Shown piece by piece: positions 43,475 through 53,065 of a DNA stretch of 64,000 nucleotides (positions are counted from its first letter, which is position 1; every line of letters starts with the position of its first letter). Made by a program: the position numbers and the translations under genes. The notes beneath the pieces are model-generated. The model ran no database searches, was not told the origin of the DNA, and saw only the letters and a program-made list of their open reading frames with translations. Origin of the DNA: an uncultured Clostridium sp. Its GTDB lineage: Bacteria > Bacillota > Clostridia > TANB77 > CAG-508. The DNA lies in assembly GCA_900552555.1 (NCBI GenBank), contig URZW01000001.1, positions 1-64,000 on the forward strand, in the 5' to 3' direction.

Positions 43475-45748
43475 TTATCTTCTTAATTTATGTATTATTT
43501 TTACAAAACCTCTCCATGCTGGATTTTTCCATAAAATTTCTTTTAAAATTTCTTTTTTATAATTCATGCTTTGTATAGAATATGCTTGTCCATATATTCT
43601 TTTCTCATATTCTGTACATTCCCATTTATATTCAACTTCGTCATTTTTTACATTTAAAGTAATTAACTCTCTACAAAGATTAATATTTTCCTTTAATTTT
43701 ATACCATTTTCTATTTTGTTTTCACTAGGTTTTTTTGCTGTGTTTTGTAAAATATCTGACATTTTATTTATCATTTTATCTATCGTAAAATATTCTATAA
43801 TTCTGTTTCTGCAATTTTTTTTATACATTTCCAAATTATCTAATACATTATTAATCGCTTCAACATAATCTTGTATTTCCTCTTTACTATAATTTTCATC
43901 ATATAAATTTTTTTCATTTTGTCTAAGTTTTACTATTTTTCCAACTTTTTCGTTAATCAATTCCTTTTGGCCACCAACATCAGCAGAAACAACTGGAACT
44001 TCCATACTTAAAGACTCATAAGATGTTAAGGCAAGCCCTTCTTTTATTGAACAATTTACAGTAACATCACTAATAGCATATATTTCAGTAGTATTTTGCA
44101 TATTTCCCATAAAAATCATATTATCATATATTTGCAATTTTTTTGCTGTATCTTTCATTTTATCTAATAAATTTCCATCACCAACAACAATAACTTTAAA
44201 GTCTTGTCTTTTTTCTTTCAAACTTGCTATTATTTGTAAAAATAACATTGGTCTTTTTTGCTCTGAAATTCTACAAACATATGATATAATTTTTTTGTTT
44301 TTTTCTACTCCCAAGTATTTTTGTTTTAAGCATTCTTTGTCATATTTTTCAGGCGTAAATTTTTTTTCATCTACACCTATATAAACTGTTTCTACTTCTT
44401 CTTTTGACTTTTCAAAATAATTTATTAATATATTTCTAGTATTTTCATTACAAACCAAAGTCTTATCAATTATAGATTCATACATTGCTGAATATCTTGA
44501 ATATCCACCATTTCTATTATACCATTCCTCCATATGTACATAATCAAGAATTGGTATTAATGGGTATCTTGATTTTAAATACGGTAATATAGAATATCCA
44601 AATTTGCTATTTGAATTTAATATTACATTTATGTCATTCTTTTCAATAATATAATTTATAAATGCAGGCCAATATTTATTATCTATAAATGATGTTAAAT
44701 CATAAACTGTTGCAATTTGTTCACATTTTTCATTTTTTTCAAAATACTGTCTTAGAATATTTTTATTTGGTTCTGTTGTTATTATTGTTACAGAAAATTT
44801 ATTTTTATTTAATCCTTTTACAAGATTAAGATTAAATAAATCAGCACCTCCAGTTATCATCCATGGAATTATAAACAATATATTATTTTTTCCATTTTTA
44901 TTAATTCTTTTAGGTGTAATTATACCTTCTACATTATCCATTATGGTATCATAATTATAATTATATCTAGGATATTGAATTGCTTCAACTCTATCTATTA
45001 TTTGGCTTGCTGTTTTGTTTATTATTTCCAATGACCTCTTTTTATTTTTATTTGCCTTTTGTAATTCTCCTGTTTTCTTTCTTCTATACCATTGTCCACA
45101 ATAGCTCATATGAACCGGTTTCTTTTCTTTTGCCAATAATTTTAACCAAAAATTCCAGTCTTCATTCACAGCCTTTTCTCTTAATCCATATCCACCGACT
45201 TCCTCAAAATCCATTTTTCTAACAAATCCCTGTGATATTAATTCGTTTACTTTTTTTTCTTTTTCTGAGTCGAAATATTTATTCCATACATATTCTTGAC
45301 CATCAAATCCCACTGAGTCTGAATATGTCCACGCTGCTTCTTTATTCGTTTCCAATGTCCAATATGCACATTCTAGAAATGTTGGTTCTATCAAATCATC
45401 ATCATCTAAAAACATTAAATATTTGCAACTTTTTGATGATTTTTTCGCTCCAAAATCCCTCGTTGCTGCTAACCCTTCATTACTTTTATGTATTACTTTT
45501 ATTCTGCTATCTAGTTTTTCTATTTTTCTTAATCTTTCTAAAGAGTTTTCATTTTTTGAACCATCATCTACTATTAAAATCTCATAATATGGAAATGTTT
45601 GATTTAAAATTGATACTATTGTTTGTTCTATGTATTCTTGACTATTATAAGATGGAACAATAACAGAAATTACCGGTTCGTGTTCAATATATTCAATTTT
45701 ATTTTCTTTTACTTTCCCAGGTTCTAGTTTAAAATTAAAATTTTCCAT
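43475..45748 (-). CDS. bifunctional GT2-GT4 glycosyltransferase
   Basis: 757 residues. N-terminal GT2 (about 25-260): ISVIVPSYNSQEYIEQTIVSIL, LIVDDGSKN and YLMFLDDDDLIEP. C-terminal GT4 (about 285-690): NILFIIPWMITGGADLFNLNLVKGL, VCRISEQKRPMLFLQI, KVIVVGDGNLLDKM and SIKEGLALTSYESLSMEVPVVSADVGG. Two transferases on one chain probably add two sugars in turn to the same growing glycan. A GtrA gene lies 11 bases upstream. Confidence 0.92.
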   Translation of the reverse strand: MENFNFKLEPGKVKENKIEYIEHEPVISVIVPSYNSQEYIEQTIVSILNQTFPYYEILIVDDGSKNENSLERLRKIEKLDSRIKVIHKSNEGLAATRDFGAKKSSKSCKYLMFLDDDDLIEPTFLECAYWTLETNKEAAWTYSDSVGFDGQEYVWNKYFDSEKEKKVNELISQGFVRKMDFEEVGGYGLREKAVNEDWNFWLKLLAKEKKPVHMSYCGQWYRRKKTGELQKANKNKKRSLEIINKTASQIIDRVEAIQYPRYNYNYDTIMDNVEGIITPKRINKNGKNNILFIIPWMITGGADLFNLNLVKGLNKNKFSVTIITTEPNKNILRQYFEKNEKCEQIATVYDLTSFIDNKYWPAFINYIIEKNDINVILNSNSKFGYSILPYLKSRYPLIPILDYVHMEEWYNRNGGYSRYSAMYESIIDKTLVCNENTRNILINYFEKSKEEVETVYIGVDEKKFTPEKYDKECLKQKYLGVEKNKKIISYVCRISEQKRPMLFLQIIASLKEKRQDFKVIVVGDGNLLDKMKDTAKKLQIYDNMIFMGNMQNTTEIYAISDVTVNCSIKEGLALTSYESLSMEVPVVSADVGGQKELINEKVGKIVKLRQNEKNLYDENYSKEEIQDYVEAINNVLDNLEMYKKNCRNRIIEYFTIDKMINKMSDILQNTAKKPSENKIENGIKLKENINLCRELITLNVKNDEVEYKWECTEYEKRIYGQAYSIQSMNYKKEILKEILWKNPAWRGFVKIIHKLRR

Positions 45749-45759
45749 TAAAATATCTC

Positions 45760-46185
45760 CTATTTATTATCTTTTTTCTTAAAAGCAAAAAATTTACTTA
45801 TAAAAAAATTTAAAAATATAATTATTACATTTACACCCAGTTTGCTAACAATTTCAGGTATTGGCGTTTTAAATAAAAGCATACATCCAAAAAATTCAAT
45901 AAACATTGTTAACGCTCTTCCAGTCACAAATTTACAAAATTCATTAAAATTTTCTTTAAATCCCTTAGCCTCCGTATGAAAAACCCATTCTCTATTTGTA
46001 AAATATGCAAAAATTATTGCCAACGGTATAGCAACAAGATTTGATATATTTCCATCTATATTCATTACCCCATTTAAAAGATAAAACGTAACAAAATTAA
46101 CAATTGTTGTTAAAACCCCGAAAAAAATATATAGCATAACATCTTTATTTAATATTTTTTTTACTATTTTCTTTATTTTTTCCAT
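45760..46185 (-). CDS. GtrA-like membrane protein
   Basis: About 141 residues with four spans. Fits GtrA/DPMS: VMLYIFFGVLTTIVNFVTFYLLN, NLVAIPLAIIFAYFTNREWVF, FCKFVTGRALTMFIEFFG, VNVIIIFLNFFISKFFAFKKK. GtrA is thought to flip polyprenyl-phosphate sugars. The ATG at 46185 has AAAGGA at 9 bases. A GtrB-like gene starts just upstream, matching the usual gtrA-gtrB pair. Confidence 0.92.
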   Translation of the reverse strand: MEKIKKIVKKILNKDVMLYIFFGVLTTIVNFVTFYLLNGVMNIDGNISNLVAIPLAIIFAYFTNREWVFHTEAKGFKENFNEFCKFVTGRALTMFIEFFGCMLLFKTPIPEIVSKLGVNVIIIFLNFFISKFFAFKKKDNK

Positions 46186-46216
46186 TTTATTTTTCCTTTC
46201 GTTATTCACATATATT

Positions 46217-47155
46217 TTATTTTTCTGTATTTATTTCTTTATTTATAATGTATTGTGGTCTACCTTTACTTTCATCATAAATTCTTGATATATATTCACC
46301 TATCATCCATAATGAAATTAGTATAATTCCACTAAAAAATGTAATTGCAACCATTAATGAAGTCCATCCTGGTGTTAAATTATTCCATTTAAATATAAAT
46401 GATAATAATGCATATATTAAAATCACAAATGAGACACATATTGTTAAAACGCCAAGTCCTCCAACCATTTTTAGTGGTTTTGTTGAAAACCCAATAATTC
46501 CATCTGAAGCCAATTTTAGCATTTTCTTTAAAGGATATTTTGTTTTTCCTGCAAACCTTTCTTTTCTTTCATATTCAAATGCTTTTTGTTCAAAACCAAC
46601 CCAACTAAATAATCCACGTAAAAATTTATTATGTTCTGGTAATGAATTTATTACATCAACAACTTTTCTATCTACAAGTCTAAAATCTCCTGTATCTTTA
46701 GGTATTTCTACATCAGATAAAGCATTTAATGTATTATAAAACATTTTTGCTGTTAATAACTTAAATTTAGATTCTCCTTCTCTTGTTTTTCTCTTACCAT
46801 AAATTACTTCATTGCCATCTTCCCATAATTTTAGCATATCAGGTATCAATTCTGGGGGATCTTGTAAATCTGCATCAATTATAACTACAGCATCACCAGT
46901 TACATATTTTAGGCCCGCTGTTACAGCACATTGATGTCCAAAATTTCTTGAAAATGAAATAACTTTAACTTTTTTATCATTTTCTGCAATTTTTTCTAAT
47001 ATTGATAGTGTTTTATCTTTACTACCATCATTTACACAAATTATTTCATATTCATAATCTTTTATATTTGATAAAACTTGTGTCATTTTATTATAACATT
47101 CTTGTACTACTTCTTCTTCGTAATACATTGGTATAATTACTGATATTTTTTTCAT
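46217..47155 (-). CDS. GtrB-like GT2 glycosyltransferase
   Basis: 312 residues: SVIIPMYYEEEVVQECYNKM, IICVNDGSKDKT, IIDADLQDPPELIPDML, DTGDFRLVDR, FAGKTKYPLKKML, and two C-terminal spans. Paired with GtrA (gap 31 bases), it should charge undecaprenyl phosphate with a hexose for the GtrII-like enzyme further downstream. It is nearest to the 23746 paralogue. Confidence 0.94.
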   Translation of the reverse strand: MKKISVIIPMYYEEEVVQECYNKMTQVLSNIKDYEYEIICVNDGSKDKTLSILEKIAENDKKVKVISFSRNFGHQCAVTAGLKYVTGDAVVIIDADLQDPPELIPDMLKLWEDGNEVIYGKRKTREGESKFKLLTAKMFYNTLNALSDVEIPKDTGDFRLVDRKVVDVINSLPEHNKFLRGLFSWVGFEQKAFEYERKERFAGKTKYPLKKMLKLASDGIIGFSTKPLKMVGGLGVLTICVSFVILIYALLSFIFKWNNLTPGWTSLMVAITFFSGIILISLWMIGEYISRIYDESKGRPQYIINKEINTEK

Positions 47156-47236
47156 TTTATTTTCATTCCCTTCTTAGAAGCAATTATCTAATTTTTATAT
47201 GTGTATTATATCTCATATTTTAACTTATTGTCAAAC

Positions 47237-48031
47237 CTACTTCTTTCTTTTTAAATACCAAAACAACAAAAAATGTTTAATTGCATACAATCTCTTTTTA
47301 AAAAGAACACCCTTCATATTTTTATGTAAAATCTCTTTAAAATACATATAATAACCAAAAGGATACTTCTTAAACTGCTCCATAATATTTTGAGTATATC
47401 CCTCATCCTGATACTCACAAATCATAATTGGTTCATTAATGCATGCCATTTTATAATTTTCATCCATTTTATGATACATTCTAGCCTCAGTAACAAACTT
47501 TTCACCATATTCCAACTCATGTTTAAATTGTTTTCTAATATTTGAATAAAACACAAGAGCCTTTTCGCCATCTTCTCCCTCTTTAAAATACAAATCAAAC
47601 ATTGTAGTCTTCTCATTCTTAAATAGTTGTCCCATATTTTGTCCTTTAGTATCATATTTTAAAAAACACATTCCATATAATTCTTGGTTTTCATTTGGAT
47701 ATTTTTCATAAGATTCCTTAATTATCTTGAATGCATCATCAGAAAAATAATCATCAGAGTCACAATCGACTATCAATTCTCCAGTTGCTTTTTCTACTAA
47801 ATTATTAATTGCAACCATTTTGCCTTGGTTTTCTTGTTTAAAATATTTTATATCTATTTTGTTTTGTTTTATAAAATTTTCAACTACACTTTGTGTGTTA
47901 TCTGTTGAACCATCATCCATTATAAGCCATTCTATTTCTAAACCATAATTTGAATTTTTAACAAGGCTATTGTATAAATTTGTTAATAAATTTGCTCTAT
48001 TATATGTTGGTGTTAATATTGAAATTTTCAC
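47237..48031 (-). CDS. GT2 glycosyltransferase
   Basis: 264 residues. ISILTPTYNRANLLTNLYNSL, LIMDDGSTDNTQSVVENF, GELIVDCDSDDYF (metal site) and LYGMCFLKYDTKG. The short helical C-terminus ends KHFLLFWYLKRKK. Family members act in capsule or wall glycan synthesis. It follows the GT4 gene by 18 bases. Confidence 0.92.
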   Translation of the reverse strand: MKISILTPTYNRANLLTNLYNSLVKNSNYGLEIEWLIMDDGSTDNTQSVVENFIKQNKIDIKYFKQENQGKMVAINNLVEKATGELIVDCDSDDYFSDDAFKIIKESYEKYPNENQELYGMCFLKYDTKGQNMGQLFKNEKTTMFDLYFKEGEDGEKALVFYSNIRKQFKHELEYGEKFVTEARMYHKMDENYKMACINEPIMICEYQDEGYTQNIMEQFKKYPFGYYMYFKEILHKNMKGVLFKKRLYAIKHFLLFWYLKRKK

Positions 48032-48049
48032 TTTGTGCTCCTTTCTTTT

Positions 48050-49172
48050 TTACTCTTCTAATAATTTTTCTACTTTTTCAATTATTTTTTTATTATCATA
48101 ATTTTGTTGTATATTATTTTGATTTATTTTTCCTTTTTTAATAACCTCTTTCAAAGTTTGATATATATTCTCTTCATCATTTGGGATTACAACTGCCTGT
48201 CCATAATTTTCTACTGCTTCTCTTGCAGCAGTATCAGTTATCAAAATGTTTTTTCCTAATATTTTTGCCTCTTCCAAAACCATACCATATCCCTCAAATT
48301 TTGACAAAAGGCAAAAATAATTTGCTTTTTTTATGTAAGGATATGGATTTTCTTTTTTACCTAATAAGTGAAAAGTATTTTGAATTTGATTTTCATCTAT
48401 CTTATTTTCCAAATTTTTTTGTTCTGGTCCCTCACCTATTACATAAAAATTATGTTCAAAACCATTTTGTATAAGTTTTGTATGTACACCTATAATTCTG
48501 TCAATTGCCTTTTGTGGTACAAGTCTTGCGACAGTTACAAAATTTAGAGTTTTATTATCAAATTCAATATCCATATTTTCATTTGATTTTTTTATTACCA
48601 ATTCTTTGTCCAAATAATTATATATTACATCTTTTTTTACAGGTTCTAATTCTGCATTTCTTAAATCTGGATATTGTTCAACAAATTTTTTCAAATTATC
48701 TCTACTTACAAAAATAATTTTATTGTATTTTGAATATATTTTTCTATCTGTTTTCTTTTTCATTTTGGCCTTTAAGCCATTTCCAAAAACTAAAGAAATA
48801 TCGTTATGCACCCATGCTATTTTTCTTGTTTTCTTGTTCTTAACACTAAATAAACGTGTTATAGGTCCTTCCAAAAAAGCAATCTCTACATCATAATCTT
48901 TTTTTATATATTTTTTATAGATTCTATTTTTCATTAATAAAACTTTTAATGGAATTACCTTTTTCTTAAAGTTTGATAAATCATTATATTTTTGTTTATA
49001 TAATGTTACGTGTTTTACTTTTGTGTATAATTGTCCTTCTAGTTCTCCATTTCCATACAAAGTAAAGATTGTAACATCATATTTTTTTGATAATTCATTT
49101 GCTAAATCTACTAGTACTCTTTCTGCTCCACCGAAGAGTTAAACCTGTTATCCCAAATAATATTTTTTTCAT
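48050..49172 (-). CDS. GT4 glycosyltransferase; +1 shift at a CGG codon
   Basis: A good ribosome site (AAAGGA) precedes the ATG at 49172, which reads MKKILFGITGLTL and then CGG TGG (plus-strand CCG at 49131-49133). Skipping the C gives GGAERVLVDLANELSKKYDV, the conserved GT4 glycine loop, and joins to the long downstream frame (LYGNGELEGQLY... to 48050), 373 residues in all. The downstream part has IAWVHNDISLVFG, VTVARLVPQKAID, NFYVIGEGPEQKN and LLSKFEGYGMVLEEAKIL. In the normal frame the protein stops after about 24 codons. Either a programmed or leaky +1 shift or a mutation/sequence error. Confidence 0.82.
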
Positions 49173-49223
49173 AAATTTTCCTTTCGCTATAATCAATTTC
49201 TTGATTTAGTAATTTTCAATAAA

Positions 49224-50624
49224 CTAACTTTTATATTCTTTCATCTTTTTCATCAAATTTGTGCTTATAGACACAATTATTATCATTGATGATAAATTAA
49301 AAAAAGTGTAACCAGATAATAATGATAAAGCAAATGCCATTGCTAAGCCAAACCACAAGAATGCATATTGACTATCTATCACCTTTCTATATTTTATTCC
49401 ATAATATAGACCAGCAAATAATATTGCAATAAAAGGTCCCATATATAATGCAAATCCTACAATTCCAAAGTTTAACAGCATTGAAATTAATTCCATTTCC
49501 AATACAAGTTCACTAAAATTTGCAACATATCCATTACCAAACAATATTAATAATATATTTTTTTGATTTTTAACAAGTGCTAAATTATATATTAGTTGTT
49601 GCATTCTTTGGTCATTATTTTTTACTTGTAATTTATTAGCAATATTATATAAGTCCATAATTGATTGTTTTTGTGATTCAGACATATATCCTTCTACAAT
49701 CTCATTATTTTCTATTTGTTCTTTAATTCTTAAAGTGCTTCCTGTTATATGTGCATTTTCTTGACTTGACTCATCTATAATATCTGATTCAATATCTTTT
49801 AAGTGTTTCCTTCTTTGTATTGTTGTTGAACCAAACCCAATAACCACTAATATAACAATTGCAAGTCCTGTTATTCCAATTATCAAAAATTTTTTGTCTA
49901 TTTTCTTGTTTCGAATTATATTAAATAAAACTTCTATTCCCATATAAAGTGCTATTACAAGTATGAATCCAAATAACCCTGCTCGTGTTCCTATCAACAT
50001 GCTTAAAAAAGCACCTACTAAAATTATTATAGAAATTATAAATTTTCTGTATTTTTTATCTTTCACATATGGCAAATATATAAACATTGTAAGTAATAAT
50101 ATTGAACTTATGCTATTTCCAGACTCGAACCAGCCTTTATATCCCATTCCTTCTATATATGTGTGTGATGATGTTTTTGTTAGTATTGCAATATAGATTG
50201 ATCCAATATATATTCCTGTTGATATTAAAATGCTTTTGTTTAATTTTTCTACATTTTCATCTTTAAATACTGTTGTAAATACTATTAAATTTATTATCAT
50301 AAATGTGTAGTTTATTATGTATTGCAACTCATGCGTTTCTGAGCCAAAACTCATACCTGTTTTTATTTTACTAAACAAATATATATGTATAGCCGCATAT
50401 ACCGCATAAATTGTTCCTACAATAATCATATTTTTTTTGAATTTTCTGTCTTTTTTTATAAATAAAAATAATATTGCAATTGCTGGTATTATTGGTCTAA
50501 TAATTGTTGATGGTGATATTTTGGTGTTAAATGTATTTCTAAATACAAAACTTGCTATATCTAATATTGGGCATAGTATAATAAATACACACATTATATT
50601 TTCAAGTTTTATTTTATATTTCAT
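49224..50624 (-). CDS. O-antigen ligase/polymerase-like membrane protein
   Basis: 466 residues, about 11-12 spans. Layout fits the Wzy/WaaL superfamily: many spans, a central SMLIGTRAGLFGFILVIALYMGI stretch, a large extracellular loop (about 280-370), and late spans LISMLLNFGIVGFALYMGPF and AYAFLWFGLAM-like FLWFGLAMAFALSLLSG. Such proteins polymerise or ligate lipid-linked glycans outside the membrane. Which of the two cannot be told; the gene lies between a GT4 and a GT2. Confidence 0.8.
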   Translation of the reverse strand: MKYKIKLENIMCVFIILCPILDIASFVFRNTFNTKISPSTIIRPIIPAIAILFLFIKKDRKFKKNMIIVGTIYAVYAAIHIYLFSKIKTGMSFGSETHELQYIINYTFMIINLIVFTTVFKDENVEKLNKSILISTGIYIGSIYIAILTKTSSHTYIEGMGYKGWFESGNSISSILLLTMFIYLPYVKDKKYRKFIISIIILVGAFLSMLIGTRAGLFGFILVIALYMGIEVLFNIIRNKKIDKKFLIIGITGLAIVILVVIGFGSTTIQRRKHLKDIESDIIDESSQENAHITGSTLRIKEQIENNEIVEGYMSESQKQSIMDLYNIANKLQVKNNDQRMQQLIYNLALVKNQKNILLILFGNGYVANFSELVLEMELISMLLNFGIVGFALYMGPFIAILFAGLYYGIKYRKVIDSQYAFLWFGLAMAFALSLLSGYTFFNLSSMIIIVSISTNLMKKMKEYKS

Positions 50625-50658
50625 GTCTTATTTTTTCCTTCCTATATTGCTTTTCTTC

Positions 50659-51612
50659 CTATATTGCAAATATTTTAGAATATATTTTATATGTAATTTT
50701 ATTTATTGATTTTAAATACAGATTTTTTTTACTTTTTTCTGTTTTTAATATCCTATTGTTTTTCCAATTTGGAAATTTTGTGTTAACATTATTCCAAGTT
50801 ATATCCAATAATTCATTTCTAATCTTCTTATCCTTTATTTTTACAATTCTTAAAAAAGAACTACAAAAAGCATATCGAGCATATACATATTCTAATTCTT
50901 GATAATATTCCTCATATAAACCTTTTGCTTTGTAATAGTCTATTACATGTTGCATTACATCAAAAATCTCTGCGTTTCTTTTATTTTGAACATTAGATAT
51001 TGAACCTTCTCTTTGGATATAATGTATCATTGGTGTTTTACAAAATGATACTTTTTCTAAAAATGGTATTAATTTATATGTAAATTCAACATCCTCATAT
51101 CTATATCCTTTCGGAAATTGTACTTTGGACTTTTCTAATATTTCTCTTTTAATTAATTTATTCCATGCGACCACTCTTACTTTTTCTAGCATTTCATGTT
51201 TGCCATTATATGTTGTTCCTACATCTATTCTGGATTTATTTGGATATTCCCAAATAAAATTGCATTCTACCATATCACTATTTTGTTTTTTTGCAATCTC
51301 ATACATTTCTTGATACATATTTGTTTCAACATAATCATCAGAGTCCAAAAAAGCAACATATTCTCCTTTTGCATATGGAATAGCATAATTTCTAGCATCA
51401 GAAAGTCCACCATTTTCTTTTTCAAGATATTTTATTTTTTGTGGATATTGTTCTTGATATTTTTTTGCTATTTCTTCTGTTCCGTCTCGTGAACCGTCAT
51501 TTACCAATATTATTTCAATATCTTCTAATGTTTGATTTACTAATGTTTGCAAACATTTTTCTATGTATTTTTCAACATTATAAAATGGTACTATTATACT
51601 TACTTTTGGCAT
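50659..51612 (-). CDS. GT2 glycosyltransferase
   Basis: 317 residues. VSIIVPFYNVEKYIEKCLQTLVNQT, ILVNDGSRDGTEE, ARNYAIPYAKGEYVAFLDSDDYVE and KGYRYEDVEFTYKLI (catalytic ED). The CpsI/EpsJ-type arrangement lacks membrane spans. It probably adds a sugar to the surface polysaccharide. Confidence 0.93.
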   Translation of the reverse strand: MPKVSIIVPFYNVEKYIEKCLQTLVNQTLEDIEIILVNDGSRDGTEEIAKKYQEQYPQKIKYLEKENGGLSDARNYAIPYAKGEYVAFLDSDDYVETNMYQEMYEIAKKQNSDMVECNFIWEYPNKSRIDVGTTYNGKHEMLEKVRVVAWNKLIKREILEKSKVQFPKGYRYEDVEFTYKLIPFLEKVSFCKTPMIHYIQREGSISNVQNKRNAEIFDVMQHVIDYYKAKGLYEEYYQELEYVYARYAFCSSFLRIVKIKDKKIRNELLDITWNNVNTKFPNWKNNRILKTEKSKKNLYLKSINKITYKIYSKIFAI

Positions 51613-51662
51613 TTTGTTTTCCTTTCATCATTAATTTGACAATCATTAATTTGACATGAGTT

Positions 51663-52772
51663 TTAAAATAAATCCTCAATTTTTTTAAGTATTTCTTCAT
51701 TATATTTTTTATAGTCAAATTTTTCTTTTATTTCAAATCCGTTTAAAATAAAATTCTTCATTTTTTCATATATGTCCTTAGTATCTTTTTCAGTTACAAA
51801 TCCATATTTATTTTCAACTTCTTTATAATCTGACACCTTTGTTGTGATAATTGGTTTTTCTAATATAAAACTCTCTAAAAATACTACAGGATACCCTTCA
51901 TATTCTGATGTTAAAACAACACAATCTGCTATTTTAAAATATGGATATGGATTTTGTTTTTTTCCTAAAAATATAATATTATTTTCCAATTGATTATTTT
52001 TTACTTGTTTTTTATATTCTTCAGTTTCTGGTCCGTCACCTATAAATAGAATTTTAAAATTCATATTGTCTTTTTTTAACATAGTTGCTGCCTCTATTAA
52101 TCTACTTAATTTTTTTTGTTTTTCTTGATGTCTTCCTACATTTATAAATATTGTTGTTTCTTTTTGGGTGTTTTCCAATTTATTTATTTTTGATAAATCT
52201 TCTTCTGGTATTTTTTCTTTTGAAAGTTCTAATATTTTGTCCGCATCTATTAAGTTGTTACATACCACTGTTTTTTCGTTCATTTTAGGGAATACTTTTA
52301 TAAAACTGTCTTTTCCCTCTTTAGAAACAAAAATTATTTTTTTAAATTTATCGTAATTTCTTTCTATAAAAAATTCTTTCATTTTTTCTGCATTGCCATC
52401 AAATAATGTTAAATAATCAGCATGTCCCCACAAATAACAATTTTTTGACGCAGTTCTTGCAACAAATGATGATGGTAAAGAATATGTTGCAAAACTTGCA
52501 GAAAAGTCATATTTGTTTTTATGTTTTAATGTAAATTTTACTCTTTTAATTAGATTAATTATTTTTCTTTGTATTTTATTTTTGCTATTTGATGGTGCAT
52601 ATTCTATTATTTTTATTTTTGGATCTATTTCGTTTAAAAATATTCCTTGTTTTTTTTCTAATACAAGTGTTATGTCATATCCCTTTTCTTGTAGTTTGTT
52701 TACAAGTATTACTAATGCTTTTTCTATTCCGCCTATGTCTAACGAATATGCTCCAAATAGTAGTTTTTTCAT
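51663..52772 (-). CDS. GT4 glycosyltransferase
   Basis: 369 residues. KLLFGAYSLDIGGIEKALVILVNKLQ (glycine loop), LWGHADYLTLFDG, TIFINVGRHQEKQKKLSRLIEA, FKILFIGDGPETEEY and LTSEYEGYPVVFLESFILEKPII. First gene of the large minus-strand polysaccharide unit, with a promoter about 75-100 bases upstream. Its N-terminus (IGG-IE) is the intact counterpart of the LGG-AE motif that needs a frame shift in the 48050 gene. Confidence 0.94.
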   Translation of the reverse strand: MKKLLFGAYSLDIGGIEKALVILVNKLQEKGYDITLVLEKKQGIFLNEIDPKIKIIEYAPSNSKNKIQRKIINLIKRVKFTLKHKNKYDFSASFATYSLPSSFVARTASKNCYLWGHADYLTLFDGNAEKMKEFFIERNYDKFKKIIFVSKEGKDSFIKVFPKMNEKTVVCNNLIDADKILELSKEKIPEEDLSKINKLENTQKETTIFINVGRHQEKQKKLSRLIEAATMLKKDNMNFKILFIGDGPETEEYKKQVKNNQLENNIIFLGKKQNPYPYFKIADCVVLTSEYEGYPVVFLESFILEKPIITTKVSDYKEVENKYGFVTEKDTKDIYEKMKNFILNGFEIKEKFDYKKYNEEILKKIEDLF

Positions 52773-52843
52773 ACTTTATTTTCTCCTTTTGAGTTGTATA
52801 AAAATTTAATTTTAGTTATTTTATTATTGTAATTGTTTGTCTA

Positions 52844-52872
52844 ATTTTATACTTTTTTTGTTTATTTATCAA
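52844..52872 (-). promoter_or_regulatory. promoter of the polysaccharide cluster
   Basis: Minus-strand TTGATA (52867-52872), 17-base spacer, TAAAAT (52844-52849), upstream of the first GT4 gene at 52772. A TTGACA further upstream has no -10 at the right distance. Confidence 0.6.
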
Positions 52873-52911
52873 TAGTTTTTGTCAAAAATTAGTATAATTT
52901 AATTATATATA

Positions 52912-52926
52912 GTTACAGTTCAGTAA
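52912..52926 (+). repeat. GTTACAGTTCAGTAA intergenic repeat, copy 3
   Basis: Identical over 15 bases to 13067-13081. It lies in the divergent gap between the polysaccharide cluster and the unknown gene at 53066. Confidence 0.5.
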
Positions 52927-52952
52927 ATATATATTTTTTCAAGGTATTGATT

Positions 52953-52997
52953 ATTAACATAATTTATGTTAATATATTAGTATATCTAGTATATACT
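52953..52997. promoter_or_regulatory. two palindromes upstream of the gene at 53066
   Basis: ATTAACATAA-T-TTATGTTAAT (52953-52973) is a perfect 10-1-10 palindrome. AGTATAT-CTAGT-ATATACT (52979-52997) is a second (7-5-7). They look like operator sites for a dimeric regulator. Confidence 0.5.
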
Positions 52998-53023
52998 CTC
53001 TTAGTAACTATTAACAATGTAAC

Positions 53024-53059
53024 TTGGAGGGTAAAACCTCCAACATAATTTAGTGGAGG
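53024..53059 (+). promoter_or_regulatory. translation-control leader with competing anti-SD pairing
   Basis: CCTCCAA (53037-53043) can pair with TTGGAGG just upstream (53024-53030, 7 bp, loop GTAAAA) or with the ribosome site TGGAGG (53054-53059) of the gene at 53066. The two pairings exclude each other, so the leader could switch translation on and off. Confidence 0.55.
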
Positions 53060-53065
53060 TCAATT

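Noticed and set aside
45232..45663. 143-codon plus-strand frame opposite the GT2-GT4 gene
   Set aside because: Leu/Phe/His-rich antisense of a well supported gene, no ribosome site.
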